In this document: piece after piece, positions 1-11,050 of the stretch
How positions within the stretch are numbered: the first letter of the stretch is position 1
Layout: each line of letters begins with the position of its first letter
Assembly: GCF_027942865.1 (NCBI RefSeq)
Contig: NC_134510.1
Coordinates: 23,677,209 to 23,741,208, forward strand
Reading direction: 5' to 3'
Length of the DNA stretch: 64,000 nucleotides
DNA from: Odontesthes bonariensis
Lineage: Eukaryota; Chordata; Actinopteri; Atheriniformes; Atherinopsidae
The notes under the pieces: model-generated
Database searches by the model: none
Seen by the model: only the letters and a program-made list of their open reading frames with translations
What the model was told of the DNA's origin: nothing
Made by a program: the position numbers and the translations under genes

Positions 1-311
1 TCAGATTGAATTTAATCAGCTCTGGCACTAAATTCAGTCTTCCATATGGATCATTACCGGATGCTGGAAACATGCAGTGAAGCAACAAAGAACAAGAGGT
101 CGGTATCTGCCAACGCCTTATACTAGGCCCTGCCAAAGTCAAGTCAAGATCACAGCACTCCTGCAAATACCTGAAAATATCTGACAGATTTATCACACAA
201 TCCATCAAAAACAACAGTAACTCCACTTTGTTTCTACTTACACTTCCCAAATAATTCTCCTTACACCCAAGAAACCTGAAAACCAGCAGACAGGAGAGCG
301 AGGCGACTTAC

Positions 312-400
312 CTTGCAGGAAAGATCGAGCAAGTCACCCGTCAGACCTCAGAGTGATCCGAGCAGCTCTACGCTGTCTGGTCAAACTTTAACAGAGTGTT
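312..400 (-). other. possible 5' exon with splice donor
   Basis: On the minus strand the sequence ends in CTGCAAG followed by GTAAGTCG at 312/311, a near-ideal splice donor. No convincing coding frame with an ATG lies before it, so it would be a 5' untranslated exon of a gene lying left of the window. Upstream on the same strand there is an AATAAAA-type AT-rich box near 415 and two GTTAA half sites near 390-400. In human the gene next to GEM on this side is CDH17, also on the minus strand, so a cadherin-17 first exon is one guess. The start of the exon is a guess. Confidence 0.35.
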
Positions 401-1850
401 AACTAGCAATGTTTTATTGGATCTAATGATTGTCTAATCACCCTGCCCTTATGTTACGCTGACCAATAGGAGAGCAGCTGACATGAGCGATAGAGACAGG
501 AAGAGCAGAACAATGATACATACAGTACTATGAAAGACAAACCCATTACCGACAACTATTAGTCGCTGATTTTACATTAAATTGAAAGTCATAAGCTTGT
601 CATTTTTTATTCCTCTGGGGAAAGAAAAACAGAACAATCACACAGCAAAATGTTTTTCATGTCCATACAGCGTTTATGTAAAATGAGACCAAAAAGAGGA
701 ACGCTAAAAGAAAAAGGCGTGTAAAAATTAAACAATCTCTTCAGAATCTTGTAGTTCAGAGCTTGAGCTTCTTATTTCCCCTCAGACTTTGACCTCTGCA
801 CTGTTTCCTGACAAATTTTCCATTGGTAGCTGTACTGATAAGAAGATTTGTGTAGACAATGGGAATCACAGTCCATTGCCGTACAAGAACACAAAGCTCC
901 GAGGTCATCAGTGTGATTCAGCAGGTCAAGGCACCTACGAAACAGAGGCTTAGACTACCTCTCATGAGCTCAGCTGCTTATGCATTTTCCTACCTCATCG
1001 AAACCTAGTTTCTTAAATGTCTTAAAATGCCCTGAAGAATGACGGCAAGTCTTTAGTTTGTCCTTTAACCTTATCATCATCTTTGTGACCTCGCCACACA
1101 TACAGCTGGGATTATCTTCCTTGATGCACATGCTGGCACCCTACGTCGAGGGCTTTACAGAGCTGCTTGACAACAAGGACGAGAACTGTGTGAATCTGCA
1201 ACTGTAGAAAACGAGCTGTGAGGGAGTCACTGTTTCACAGGCTCACTATTTAACCAAAACCTATGACTGTAGTGTTGATCCTCCAGTGGATGAAGCCATG
1301 AAATCAGATGGAAGTGACACCGTTATGTAAAATATGGTCCCGTACACGGCTCTGCCTTGATCCTGTGTACAGGACGCATGATATCCTCGCCAACACGCTC
1401 CAACGCCATCTGCCTGCTCTGCCCGAATCCAACATACAGATCACACACACTAGCAATTATCAGACTGTTACCGTGGCAACATATTTTCTAGAGTTCTACT
1501 GCTCTTCAGAAGAAAAAAAAAAAAAAAAAAAAACTGACACAAAAATCTAAGAGATGATCTGAGAGTTAGGGCTTGATGCTCAGTGTTGTTCTGTGACCCA
1601 AATCTGTCTCTGAGCAGTTAAATCTGTACCCATTCAGATGACACACACACGCACGAAAAAGAAAAAAAAAACAATGTTTTTATTCTAAAAGTCGCTACCT
1701 AACCCATCTTTCATCAGCTTGGTTGTGTCGCTGTTGTACCTTGTTTGTGTTTCTTTTGTGAGACAACGATGAGTCATCCCTTTTCATTTCTCTTTAGTGA
1801 ACTGACAGGGAAAAAAAGGGCCAATTATCATTCCTTCTAAATAAGATGTC
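401..1850. other. intergenic, no gene seen
   Basis: I find no exon with matching splice sites and no recognisable protein in this stretch. It holds a 21-base A run at 1513-1533 and several short A/T runs. A TTTATT at 1853-1858 reads AATAAA on the minus strand and may be the gem poly(A) signal, giving a 3' UTR of about 630 bases. Confidence 0.4.
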
Positions 1851-2489
1851 ACTTTATTTCATCAAGCAATGGTCAAACTACTTCCAAGTAGCAAAACACA
1901 GCACATTATCAGTCTCGTTTGTACTTACAGTAAGTGTAAAATAAAATACGCTATAAATACAGTCAACAAAAGAACTTCATGGGCATCACAGAAGCATTAA
2001 CATACATTAATCACATGTAATTATCAAAAGCTTACAACCAGTGATATTTTGCACTTAGGGATGAACAGTCAACAGATTTTCTTGAAAGCTGGAGCAAAGT
2101 CATAAGGAAAGAGAAAAGTGAGAAAAAGCTGACACAGGAATGAACAAAAATCCCTTCTTTTTCCTCAGTTCCCACCAGTCGAACTCCCGTCTCTCAAATA
2201 TTTCTGTCTCAGCGGCATCACATGTCCAACAACATCACTTCTGGCTGTCCAGCCCATCCAGTCTAGATTAGACTGCATCACACAGTATGATGGCAGCGCA
2301 GACAGCTGCAAACACCTCTCATGCACACCAGCCGGGCTGAGCTGAGTGGAGGGTGGATGGTTCACACAGCGAGGACTAAACCATCCAACTTGTAGCCCCT
2401 CTGAAGCAGCCTTCCCTCCAGGCTTACCCACAGATTCTCTTCTGCAGCCTGTAACTTGGTCATCTGCTCAGAGCTTTGGTGTGGAGCGT

Positions 2490-3884
2490 CTACAACACAG
2501 AGAGATTATGGCAGGACTTGGATTTAAGCCAGAACGCCATACTGGGATTGTTCTTTGCGACCATCTTGTCGAGGAAACGTCTGGCCTTCACAGGGAGGCT
2601 CTCGCGGCGCCGGTTAGAGTTTGTGTGCCTGTGACGTTTGTTCTCTTCTTTAGAGTCTCGGCGTAAACGCAGCTGTCGCACGATGCCGTAGAAAGCCTCC
2701 CAGACGTTATGCTGCATGGCAGCTGATGTCTCAATGAACTTGCAGTCAAACACAGCTGCACAAGCACGGCCCTCTGAAACAAGAATGAGACGATGAGGTC
2801 AAACCCCTTCAGCTGCTTTTGAACTTAAAGTGTGCTCATGACTTTAAGAGACAGGGATTGCGTCTCCTTACCATTTGTTGACACCTCTCTGCGCCGCACC
2901 AGGTCACACTTGTTCCCCACTAAGATGATTGGAGTGTGCCGGGCGGGCCGGAAGCGGCGCAGGGTTATCCGAAGCTCTGAAGCTCGCAGGAACGAGGTCC
3001 GGTCAGTTATAGAGTACAACAGGAGGTAGGCATCACCCGTCTGCGTGTAGCGCTCCTGGGTCCATTCGCTGTCAGTCTGCAAAGCACACACACAGTTAAT
3101 AAAAGGGCACAGCATCCCACAGTGTGCGCACTGATGTGCTCCCATCCTCTGATTCAGTTTCCCTCTCACCTCTGCATCCCATGTGTCCAACAGGGTCAAA
3201 ATTGCAGGCTCCCCATCCACTTCAATTTCTTTTTCACACACTTCATCTGAAAATAAACAAGAGAGAAAGATCTTTACATAAGTGTATGAGTGCAGCTATA
3301 GCTCTGTTTGGAGATTTATTTTCAGCTCATTAATTTAAGTAATTAAGAGTATTATCACATTATTAGCAGCTACTCTTTTTAGATTTTTTTTTTTTTTCAA
3401 AACTTTTTGTGGAACCATATTTTAAATAGTTACTGAATATTTACACGTATTTATATAAGAAAACCGTATAATAAAAAAATTAAAAAAAAACAGCAGTATA
3501 ATAGGTTTCTTAAGCAGTCTCTGTCTTACCTCCACACAGCTCGCAGTCATCGCTGTCCATGCTGTCCGCTGCTCCGGCGAAGATGCTGGAGAACGCCGTC
3601 TTACCGACACCGCTGGCCCCCAGCAGCACCACCCTGTACGGTCTGCCTTGCTCCACCGGATCCCCGGCCGAGTCGGTGGAAATGACCGAGTCTGAGGACG
3701 ACCAGCTCCCGCGGCTTCCCTCCGACTCACCAGCGGAGCTGGCGCAGGACTTGGAGCGGGAGATGCAGGCGGGGACCCGGGCGAAGAGGCTGTCCGGAAG
3801 GAGGTGGCTGCCCGGGTCGCAGATGCTCCACCGGTGGAGCTCGGTCTGCAGGCGGAGGCTGTGCCGGCGCACACTGGATAGCAT
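2490..3884 (-). CDS. gem: GTP-binding protein GEM (RGK family)
   Basis: RGK GTPases bind voltage-gated calcium channel beta subunits and Rho-kinase, lowering calcium current and reshaping the cytoskeleton. Four coding exons: 3884-3530, 3246-3170, 3076-2872 and 2773-2490, giving 306 aa with phases that close. Visible motifs are the P-loop GASGVGKT (residues 89-96), an LLDTWDAE segment (about 137-144) where Ras has DxxG, which is the RGK hallmark, then VGNKCDLV, ETSA, and the family C-terminus SKSCHNLSVL without a CAAX box. A basic, Ser-rich tail (KARRFL) fits the calmodulin/14-3-3 binding region. The ATG at 3884 follows GGCACC; a longer upstream in-frame ATG at 3959 would need read-through of a likely 3' splice site near 3919. 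REM1 is the closest alternative (DTW, CHNL), but the position next to rad54b matches GEM in human. Confidence 0.82.
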
Positions 3885-4335
3885 GGTGCCGGTGGCTAAA
3901 GTCCGGTGAAGATGTGGAACTACAGAGCGGTTTTTAACCTCTCTTATCAGGCAAAACACCCCGAAAATTAAACGGGAAAAAAATTTAAAAAAATCCCTGC
4001 TGCGTTCTTAAAAGTCGCTTTTACACTTTTTTATTCCCAAAAACGTCATAAACTGAGCTAACGTGCGCCCTAAACTGTGTCCTAAAATGATAAAAGGGAC
4101 TCTTCTACCTTTCCATCCCATCTACAACTCAGCAGTAAGTTACCACAACAAGGCTAATAACACAAACACAAAAAAATAATAACCAAACTCAAACTGACGT
4201 GAATCCCGCATTAAAAAACAAAGTTAAACTTGGAAAATGATTGGTAAATCCCCGAGCGACTTCCACATCTGATGGTCTCTCTGCTGTCTCTGTAATCTCC
4301 AGCAGAGGATGTCTCTAATGGGGTTTCCCTGCAGT

Positions 4336-4366
4336 CTTTATAAAGGGAAGAAAGGCGGGGGCGGAG
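4336..4366 (-). promoter_or_regulatory. gem: gem core promoter: TATA box and GC box
   Basis: CTTTATAAAG at 4336-4345 is a palindrome and reads TATAAAG on the minus strand, the direction of gem. On its upstream side (4352-4366) sits a G-rich block, GGCGGGGGCGG, like an Sp1 GC box. Transcription would start near 4310, about 430 bases before the gem ATG. A TGACGTGA CRE-like motif lies downstream at about 4196. The end of the first untranslated exon is not clear. Confidence 0.5.
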
Positions 4367-4734
4367 AGGGGGGATATTTACTGTTTTTGAATTATGTGCA
4401 CATGGCAAAGCAGTGGGCTATATTTGTGCCAGAAGCGACTGAGGGATTTAGGGGTTTAACAATCCATGACATTACAGAATCTACCCAGACTTCAGAGCTG
4501 TATTATGTTTACATGATGTCCGCTTAATAGATTGACTCCAGTGGAGGAATGTAACTTTGACTCCTTTAAAGCATTTGATGTGTAATGTTTGACCCTGTGT
4601 CACTTCCAACTTTATACACTCACATTCAATTAATCTCTGATGAGATACGATGGGTTTTCCATTTGCAGATTAAGATCCTGCATGTCCTTTCAGGGTTCAG
4701 GTGTTGAGCTGTCCATCCCATCATGTTAAACTCG

Positions 4735-4850
4735 ATTACCTACAGCAGCAGCATGAAGGTCCTCATCCCGGGTTTCAGTCGCAGTCTGTGGCCCTCTCCT
4801 GCATGTCATCTCTCTTTTTCCTTCCCCAAAAAAGGAAAAAAATGACCAAC
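4735..4850 (+). repeat. degenerate tRNA-derived SINE fragment
   Basis: The stretch holds CCCGGGTTTCAGTC followed by GGCCCTCTCCTGCATGTCAT and an A-rich end. This resembles the body of the common teleost tRNA-derived SINE, a better copy of which lies near 34.0 kb. It is short and eroded. Confidence 0.35.
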
Positions 4851-7800
4851 AACTCTCCTGATACCACAATGTCAGCTTAAAAAAAATGTTTTAAAAATTT
4901 CTACCACACAAATATATATGCATTTCTGAAAAGAGGTCAGGTCAATATCTTGTGAAAGAAAAGAAAAAACATTAGTACTCTCAGTGGTTATCCTCATCTG
5001 CTTGTTTATGTCACATCAAAAACATTTTCCCCTTCTGTCCTTCTCCTTTAAAGGAGCTGGGCTCAGTTTTCATGTTTCGTTCCCCTGCAGACATGCTAGC
5101 AGCAGCTGTGTAGTGCAGACTTCGGTTCTCCACATCTGGATAGCTCTTTCCACCTGCACTCCTTCCAGCTGAACACAACAGGCACGTGTCAGGAGTCGTC
5201 TCTACAAGTGGGGGATTTACGAAAACAGACAAAAATCCCAGTGTGAAGTAAAGTGGATAAACCGATTATAAGCCATTAAAAAAAACTTTATCACAAAATC
5301 CCAGCTGGGTTTTCCTGAACATCACAGCCTGCGAAGGACGTTTTTGAATGTTTTATGAGGAACTTCCATTTAAAAGGTTCTTCTTGTACCTCTTGTAAAG
5401 ACGCTTTACCCAGCAAACAACCGCTGTTGCGATGAAATTACTCTTGATTTTTCTTCATGTCGTTTCTCGTGAATTCGTGTTTACTTTCCTTGAGCATAAA
5501 AGACATTTTTTGATGATCAACATAGACAGGGGTTGTCTTTTGTTTCCGTTCGCGGATGGATGATGTTTACGGTCCCCCAAAAAGCAGAGAGGAAACCCTG
5601 ACTTTACCATCCCAATCTAGAGCTGCCCCTATCAAAAGATGACTTTACAAGCAAAATATCAGGCCTCTGCAACGATGATCTCTCAAGTCATTTTACAGAA
5701 AAGCTCCTTCAAGATCCAGCTTTGTTTGGCATTTGCCAAGAGAGCCTTTCGGGGCAATATCATCATGCAGCCACTGAACTGATCACAGAGTTAACAAGAT
5801 AAGAGAAATCTGCCTCCCTCTGTTAAAAGTTACACTAAACTGTGGTGAAGGATTTCCTCACTGGACGTGATGACTACTGATCCAAATCTCTGCTCCCATC
5901 TAACCTGGCAGATGATTAACAGACATTGCAACGCTGGCCAAGAAAGACACCACGAATTATTCCCAAATGTTAATTTTTCCACTGTTGACCTTGTCAAGGC
6001 GTAAAGCTTCCATATTACATCAAGAGGGGGTATCTCAGGAGTTATCTAAGGACTTATCCACGTAACTGCCACCACTCGAATGAACAAGTTGAACGCAACA
6101 AGCCTGTGATATATGTTTGGGTTTTTGTTTTTTGTTTTTTACCAGAAAGCTAAAATAAGACAAACATCCGTCCGTCTTAGTGGTGCTTCAACTAAAAGTC
6201 AATGAAGGCGTGGGAGGAGGCTGGCCCTAAACTGAAAGACACATGGCGTGACTCACGGCTGATAACTGGAGTTTTATTTGAAAGAATCAACACGCCCTGG
6301 CTTACAATAAACCTGACTGATCACCTTTAACGCACTGGGTTAGTGTCTGTAGATTCCCATCATGGTCAAATATTGTCTTTACATGGATTCATGTCAGGAG
6401 TAAAATAATAAAAGCTTTGAGAGGAGCCCAAGCATTTGAGACTGAGATCTAGTGGCAGGAACACCAGCACAGCAATATGCTGGACTGGGAACCAGCAGTC
6501 GGTATTTTGTGAATGACCCGTCTAAAGAGAGACCCTGCATGACATCACGCTCTCATTCAGCTTGTCAACATGAGATTTACTGTACATTTGCCAGCGAGAG
6601 AACAAATGAGAGCACGCAGGGAGGGTTATTACAGACATTGTCGGATTATTCTGCTCTTTCGACTGTTGTTTTTCAAAGACTTCTGCATCGGGCTGGGGCC
6701 TCATCTGTGGGACCTGCTGCTGTGCATTACAGCTCTGATCTGATCTGGTTGACAGATGACAGAGCCACATTAAAATCCTTGTTAAGTGCTGGACTGGGGC
6801 GAGGGTCAGGCGGAGGGGGCGGGTGTTCTGTCTCGCTGCAGACTGGCAGGGTGATGCTTAATAGCTGTAGATGCCAGCTGAGTGGGGAGTGACCTCTTTC
6901 CTTTTTATTCTTTGCTTCATACAAAACACAGCGTTTTGTAAAGGCCCCATGACCAAACCGCACATTTTTATACTCAGACCTGACGGCTAACCGGTCTGAT
7001 CTGATGTCCACTTTTATTTTAAAAAAGACAGCTAATAACTTATATCCAAGCTTGCCATCAGCTAGAATACATTTGCAGTATTACTTTTATATGATTTGGG
7101 CCAAACTTAAGTTTTAGGGTAAATACACTTGAAAACAAGCAAGACTCGGTATGTCAGCTTCACGTGGAGCTCTCAGAAACGGTTCATTCGTGAGCAGCCA
7201 GAATGTCTCTTGCTGGGAAAGTTGCAGACGACTGACTTTGACCTCGAGGTTCTTGCGTCAGAGTTTTTGTTCAGTTTTTTCTTTTTTTTTTTTTTTTCAC
7301 CTGTTGAGGTTTAAATGCGAGCCAAGGAGCTTAGCATATAAGCAAAGCATTATATTTTCTCAGCTCGGCTGCAAAGTCACCTCCATCACCACAGAATCAT
7401 CTGTGCAACACACATGCATTATAGTGCATGTAGAAATGTTACGGCCTCTATTACTTGTGAGTGTGTAGGTTTAACTTGTTTGTCTTTGGAAATGTGCACT
7501 GTGGTTGGGTTGGATGTTCTGTTGTGGACCTAACAGTGTTTATTCACTTAATTCAGCAGCATCAAAAAATATATATTTAGTTAGATTTGGATGATTCTAC
7601 TGCTTCTATCTCTGAACATGCAAACCATCTATAACAAAAGCAGGGAAGTAGAAAAAAGATGAATCATAAAAAGGGTGATATGGGTAATCAATATTTCCCA
7701 TTGGATTTGAGCAAACTGATGACCAGCTTTTACCACCGGGGGACAGTCTGCTTTTTGTTTTTACAAGCGAGGAAAGTTAAAGACTAATTCCACAGCAACA

Positions 7801-9580
7801 AAATTTCATTCTGTGTCAATTAACGGTTCGTTTAGTCTGCAGAGATTCAAGCGTATGTCTGTGTGGTGCCGCTAACCCAGGTCCCACACAAAAACCCATG
7901 ATGTAACTTGCCTCTTCCCCACTTACAAACTGGAATTCATACAGGACACATAAACATAAACACACTCTCCACAGTAAGCACGAGGATGTTTTCAGAGCGA
8001 TTCCTTCCTCATATGGTGAAATGAAAATAGAAAAAAGAAAGGCAACAGACTTTCACGTAAAAACAAAACCAGTTCTGTCAAATTTAACGTAGATCGTGAA
8101 ACTTCCGGCATCATGGGGCTGTTTAAGAACAGCTAACATACCATGGTCTGTCTGTATGTCTTTATCTCCGTCCTGATCATCACCAATTCAACAAAAAGCT
8201 TCATGACCCTATACTCAGGCGATGCTGGTCATCCCAACGTAAGCCCCTGAGCTGTCGAGCTTTGTGGCCCCCTTTTTCCCCCTAATCCGACCAGTTCTGT
8301 TTTTTTCCCCTCGGCTGAGTTCATAGAGTTGATCGCTTTTGTTGCTTTTAGCATTTTTATTCTGTTCGTGATGTCAAAGAATAGGTTTTCTATTTCACCG
8401 AGTGTCTTCGTTTCACATTGGGTAAAATTTTCTTTGTTTCTTTCACTGTCGTGTCTATTTTAATCATGGTTAAGTGTCTGTAGCCACCCATAGCTAACAT
8501 GTTAGTGGAAATCAGGCTTGTATCATTACAGCTTCCCGATGATTGAGAATCATCAAAGAGAACTACATATACGCACGGCTTTAGAAACCTGGTGAAAAGA
8601 ATGAGCTTCAGCCGTGAAACAACACGCAGCTTTATTCTGAAGGCCTGATGTTCTGTTCTGTGACCGCCTGCAGCTTAAATATCTGGGACTCTCAGACTCA
8701 AAAAGAAATGGAACTGAGAACTCAGTGAGGGTTAATACCAGGCTTGGCCTTTGCAGTCCATTTAGATATTCCACCAAGGGTCCTGGGATCACAGGAAATA
8801 CATTACCAGTCTGTCCTCATCGAAACAACCATGTGCTTTACTCCCCCTGCAGTAGTGGAAAGTCATTATTTCAGTGCAGGTCTCTGAGCTGTCGAGTCAG
8901 AGCTCCGCTTATATGAGCGATCGGCACTACAGCCAGCATTGTCAAGTAAGAGCTTAACACAAGCACAAATTCCAACCCATGCACCAATCCCATCACATGA
9001 CCCCAGAGACCGTTAGAGATGTGATTTGGATCAATAACCTGCTTGGACGAGTGCTAACAGCCTGTTGTGCACGTTTCCAAAAGCAATACCAAACAGCTTT
9101 AACACTAAATCTGCTTTGAGATGACAAACAGCATCCTTCATTGCTAAAGCTCAGCCAGGGCAGAAGCTGTAGTAAGTTGCTTGGTGACAGTTGCTAAGGC
9201 ACCACTGGTTTCTGTCTCAAACCAACATTAAGATGCAGCGCTCCCTTTCCCTTTCCCGAGCTTTCAAGTGAATCACTATTATATTCTGCAAGTACTCTTA
9301 TAAATATGAATCAATTGCTTGGAAGAACACATCTGTAGTCTTCAGTGCCAATTAGAAGATTCATATACCCAACTATGATGGTCTTTATTAAACCTGCTTA
9401 ATGAGTGCAACTATTTAGGTTTTTGCATTTCAGCCATGCCTAACCGAAAAGCTAAGGTGGTCTGCACATCTTCCTGTTCATCGTTGTTGAATACCCGAGT
9501 ATATTTTTAGGGGAAAAAAATGGCAGACGAGTACCTGTCTGAATATTCTCTGGTGCTCTTAACCTTTCATGGCAATAAGT
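4851..9580. other. intergenic gem-rad54b, no gene seen
   Basis: Nearly 5 kb with no exon that I can support. It contains T runs (for example 7284-7298), a frame of 146 codons at 6452-6892 with no family resemblance and no splice context, and AT-rich unique-looking DNA. It could hold regulatory elements of gem, but I see no clear module. Confidence 0.4.
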
Positions 9581-9589
9581 TTAAAAAAA

Positions 9590-9682
9590 GCAGATGATGT
9601 GGTTCTGTTGGCTTATTCAAACCGTGACCTTCAGCGCGCACTGCAGCGGTTCGCACCTGAGTGTCAAGCTGCTGGGATGAAA
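9590..9682 (+). repeat. LINE reverse transcriptase scrap
   Basis: Thirty-one codons read ADDVVLLAYSNRDLQRAL and on to ECQAAGMK. This is the catalytic ADD region and following segment of a fish non-LTR reverse transcriptase. Nothing else of the element is recognisable around it except A-rich DNA, so it is a fragment of an old insertion. The exact LINE clade is not certain. Confidence 0.6.
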
Positions 9683-9689
9683 GAAGGGT

Positions 9690-10820
9690 ACTGCAGACCT
9701 GGGCTCTACCTGGAAGAGAATGAGTAGAAAATTTTGAAGCAAAAAAAAAAAAAAATCATGTTCAGATGCCTTTTTCGGCAAGGATGGGACCATACAAAAA
9801 GAAAGAAAAAGAAAAAAAAAAAACATGTGAAATGCTTCACTGCTTGGCAACCGCAAAGCCAGAAAGTCTTTTAGGTGTTGTGAGAAGAAATTGTAACGTT
9901 ACAACAAAATGCTAAAAGCTTTTCTGTCCCGAATGTTGACAAGAAAAGACTTGAAATATCTTGGGGTTTATACTGTCTGCAGAGAGATAAAACCTTGGAA
10001 TTACTACTGGAGTTGAGCATAATTAATATACTGTGTAACATGTCGGGTTCATGCAAGACTTCAAATCCTACAGTAGAAGATGTGTGAACTGTTTAAATCT
10101 ATTTATAAGAAGGTCACTGCAAAATCACCACTTTACCTCCAACAAACCACCGGCAGACCACGTAGCTACAACGCTCATGTGCATGAAGGTGTAAAGTCCC
10201 AGAGACCCCATTTATCATGCAACAAAGTTGCTTAACAATGACGCACAGTGGTAGACATCTGATAAATAACAATTACCCCGTTTGTGTAAAGACTCATATT
10301 GTATTGGACCTCGGTCAATCTGACAGGCCCGTACAAAAATCACACACGTCTCTGAAGTGCGTGCACACGCAACTCCATGCTGCAACTCCCACGCAGCAGC
10401 TTTGTGTTGAAGGGCATGAACAGACCGGTGTTGTCCAAAATAACAGACTGAATAGATGGAAGTGTGGCCTAAAACCCAGCAGATTCACACAACACCAGTA
10501 AGGTCCTTGCATAACAAACGGTGACACGAATGCACAATGGATCGATCTAAGAACATTCGCCTTGCCTTTCACTTTCTGGGTGGCAAACTAACAGCTGTAA
10601 ACAGACAAATCTGAATGGCTGGCTGGGAACACGATCTCTCCATACCGACCCCGTAAACATGAAAACCACAAATTCTTCCACTGATGCAGTAAATATAACT
10701 CTAGATGGACACCAACGCACTTCTCCTGCAGTCTTATCTGCATTATATTGATTTCAAACATACCTGCTACACAAACAATGTAGCATTTATACATTCTTTA
10801 CCCACACTGCTTTATAATTC
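9690..10820. other. intergenic, rad54b 3' flank
   Basis: Has A runs at 9740-9754 and 9812-9823. No exon or known repeat is seen. It precedes the rad54b poly(A) signal in the rad54b direction. Confidence 0.4.
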
Positions 10821-10822
10821 CA

Positions 10823-10828
10823 TTTATT
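10823..10828 (-). terminator. rad54b: rad54b poly(A) signal
   Basis: TTTATT on the plus strand reads AATAAA on the minus strand, 223 bases after the rad54b stop codon. It is the first canonical signal after the stop. Confidence 0.5.
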
Positions 10829-11050
10829 TCAATTAATTTTCACAGTACATCACTTCTGAATAAATAAAAGAAAATCTAAAAAGTGTAAGACGAGAGACAG
10901 AATATCACCTATAACACAATACAACACTGATGGAGACTACGTTGTTGTGTTGTTGGCAGCTGCGGCAGAACACTGACGAAGCCCAGAGAGCCTGAAGATA
11001 AACATGAAAAAAATATGCCGAGTCGGTCCGCACACGGTTGAATCTCGTGT

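Noticed and set aside
1125-1206. Short frame MHMLAPYVEGFTELLDN
   Set aside because: Too short, no neighbour exon and no family I can name; probably chance.
1308-1550. 80-codon open frame ending in poly-Lys
   Set aside because: The lysines come from a 21-base A run; no family resemblance and no splice context.
6452-6892. 146-codon plus frame in the gem-rad54b gap
   Set aside because: No recognisable domain, odd composition, and overlapping minus frames of similar length; likely chance.
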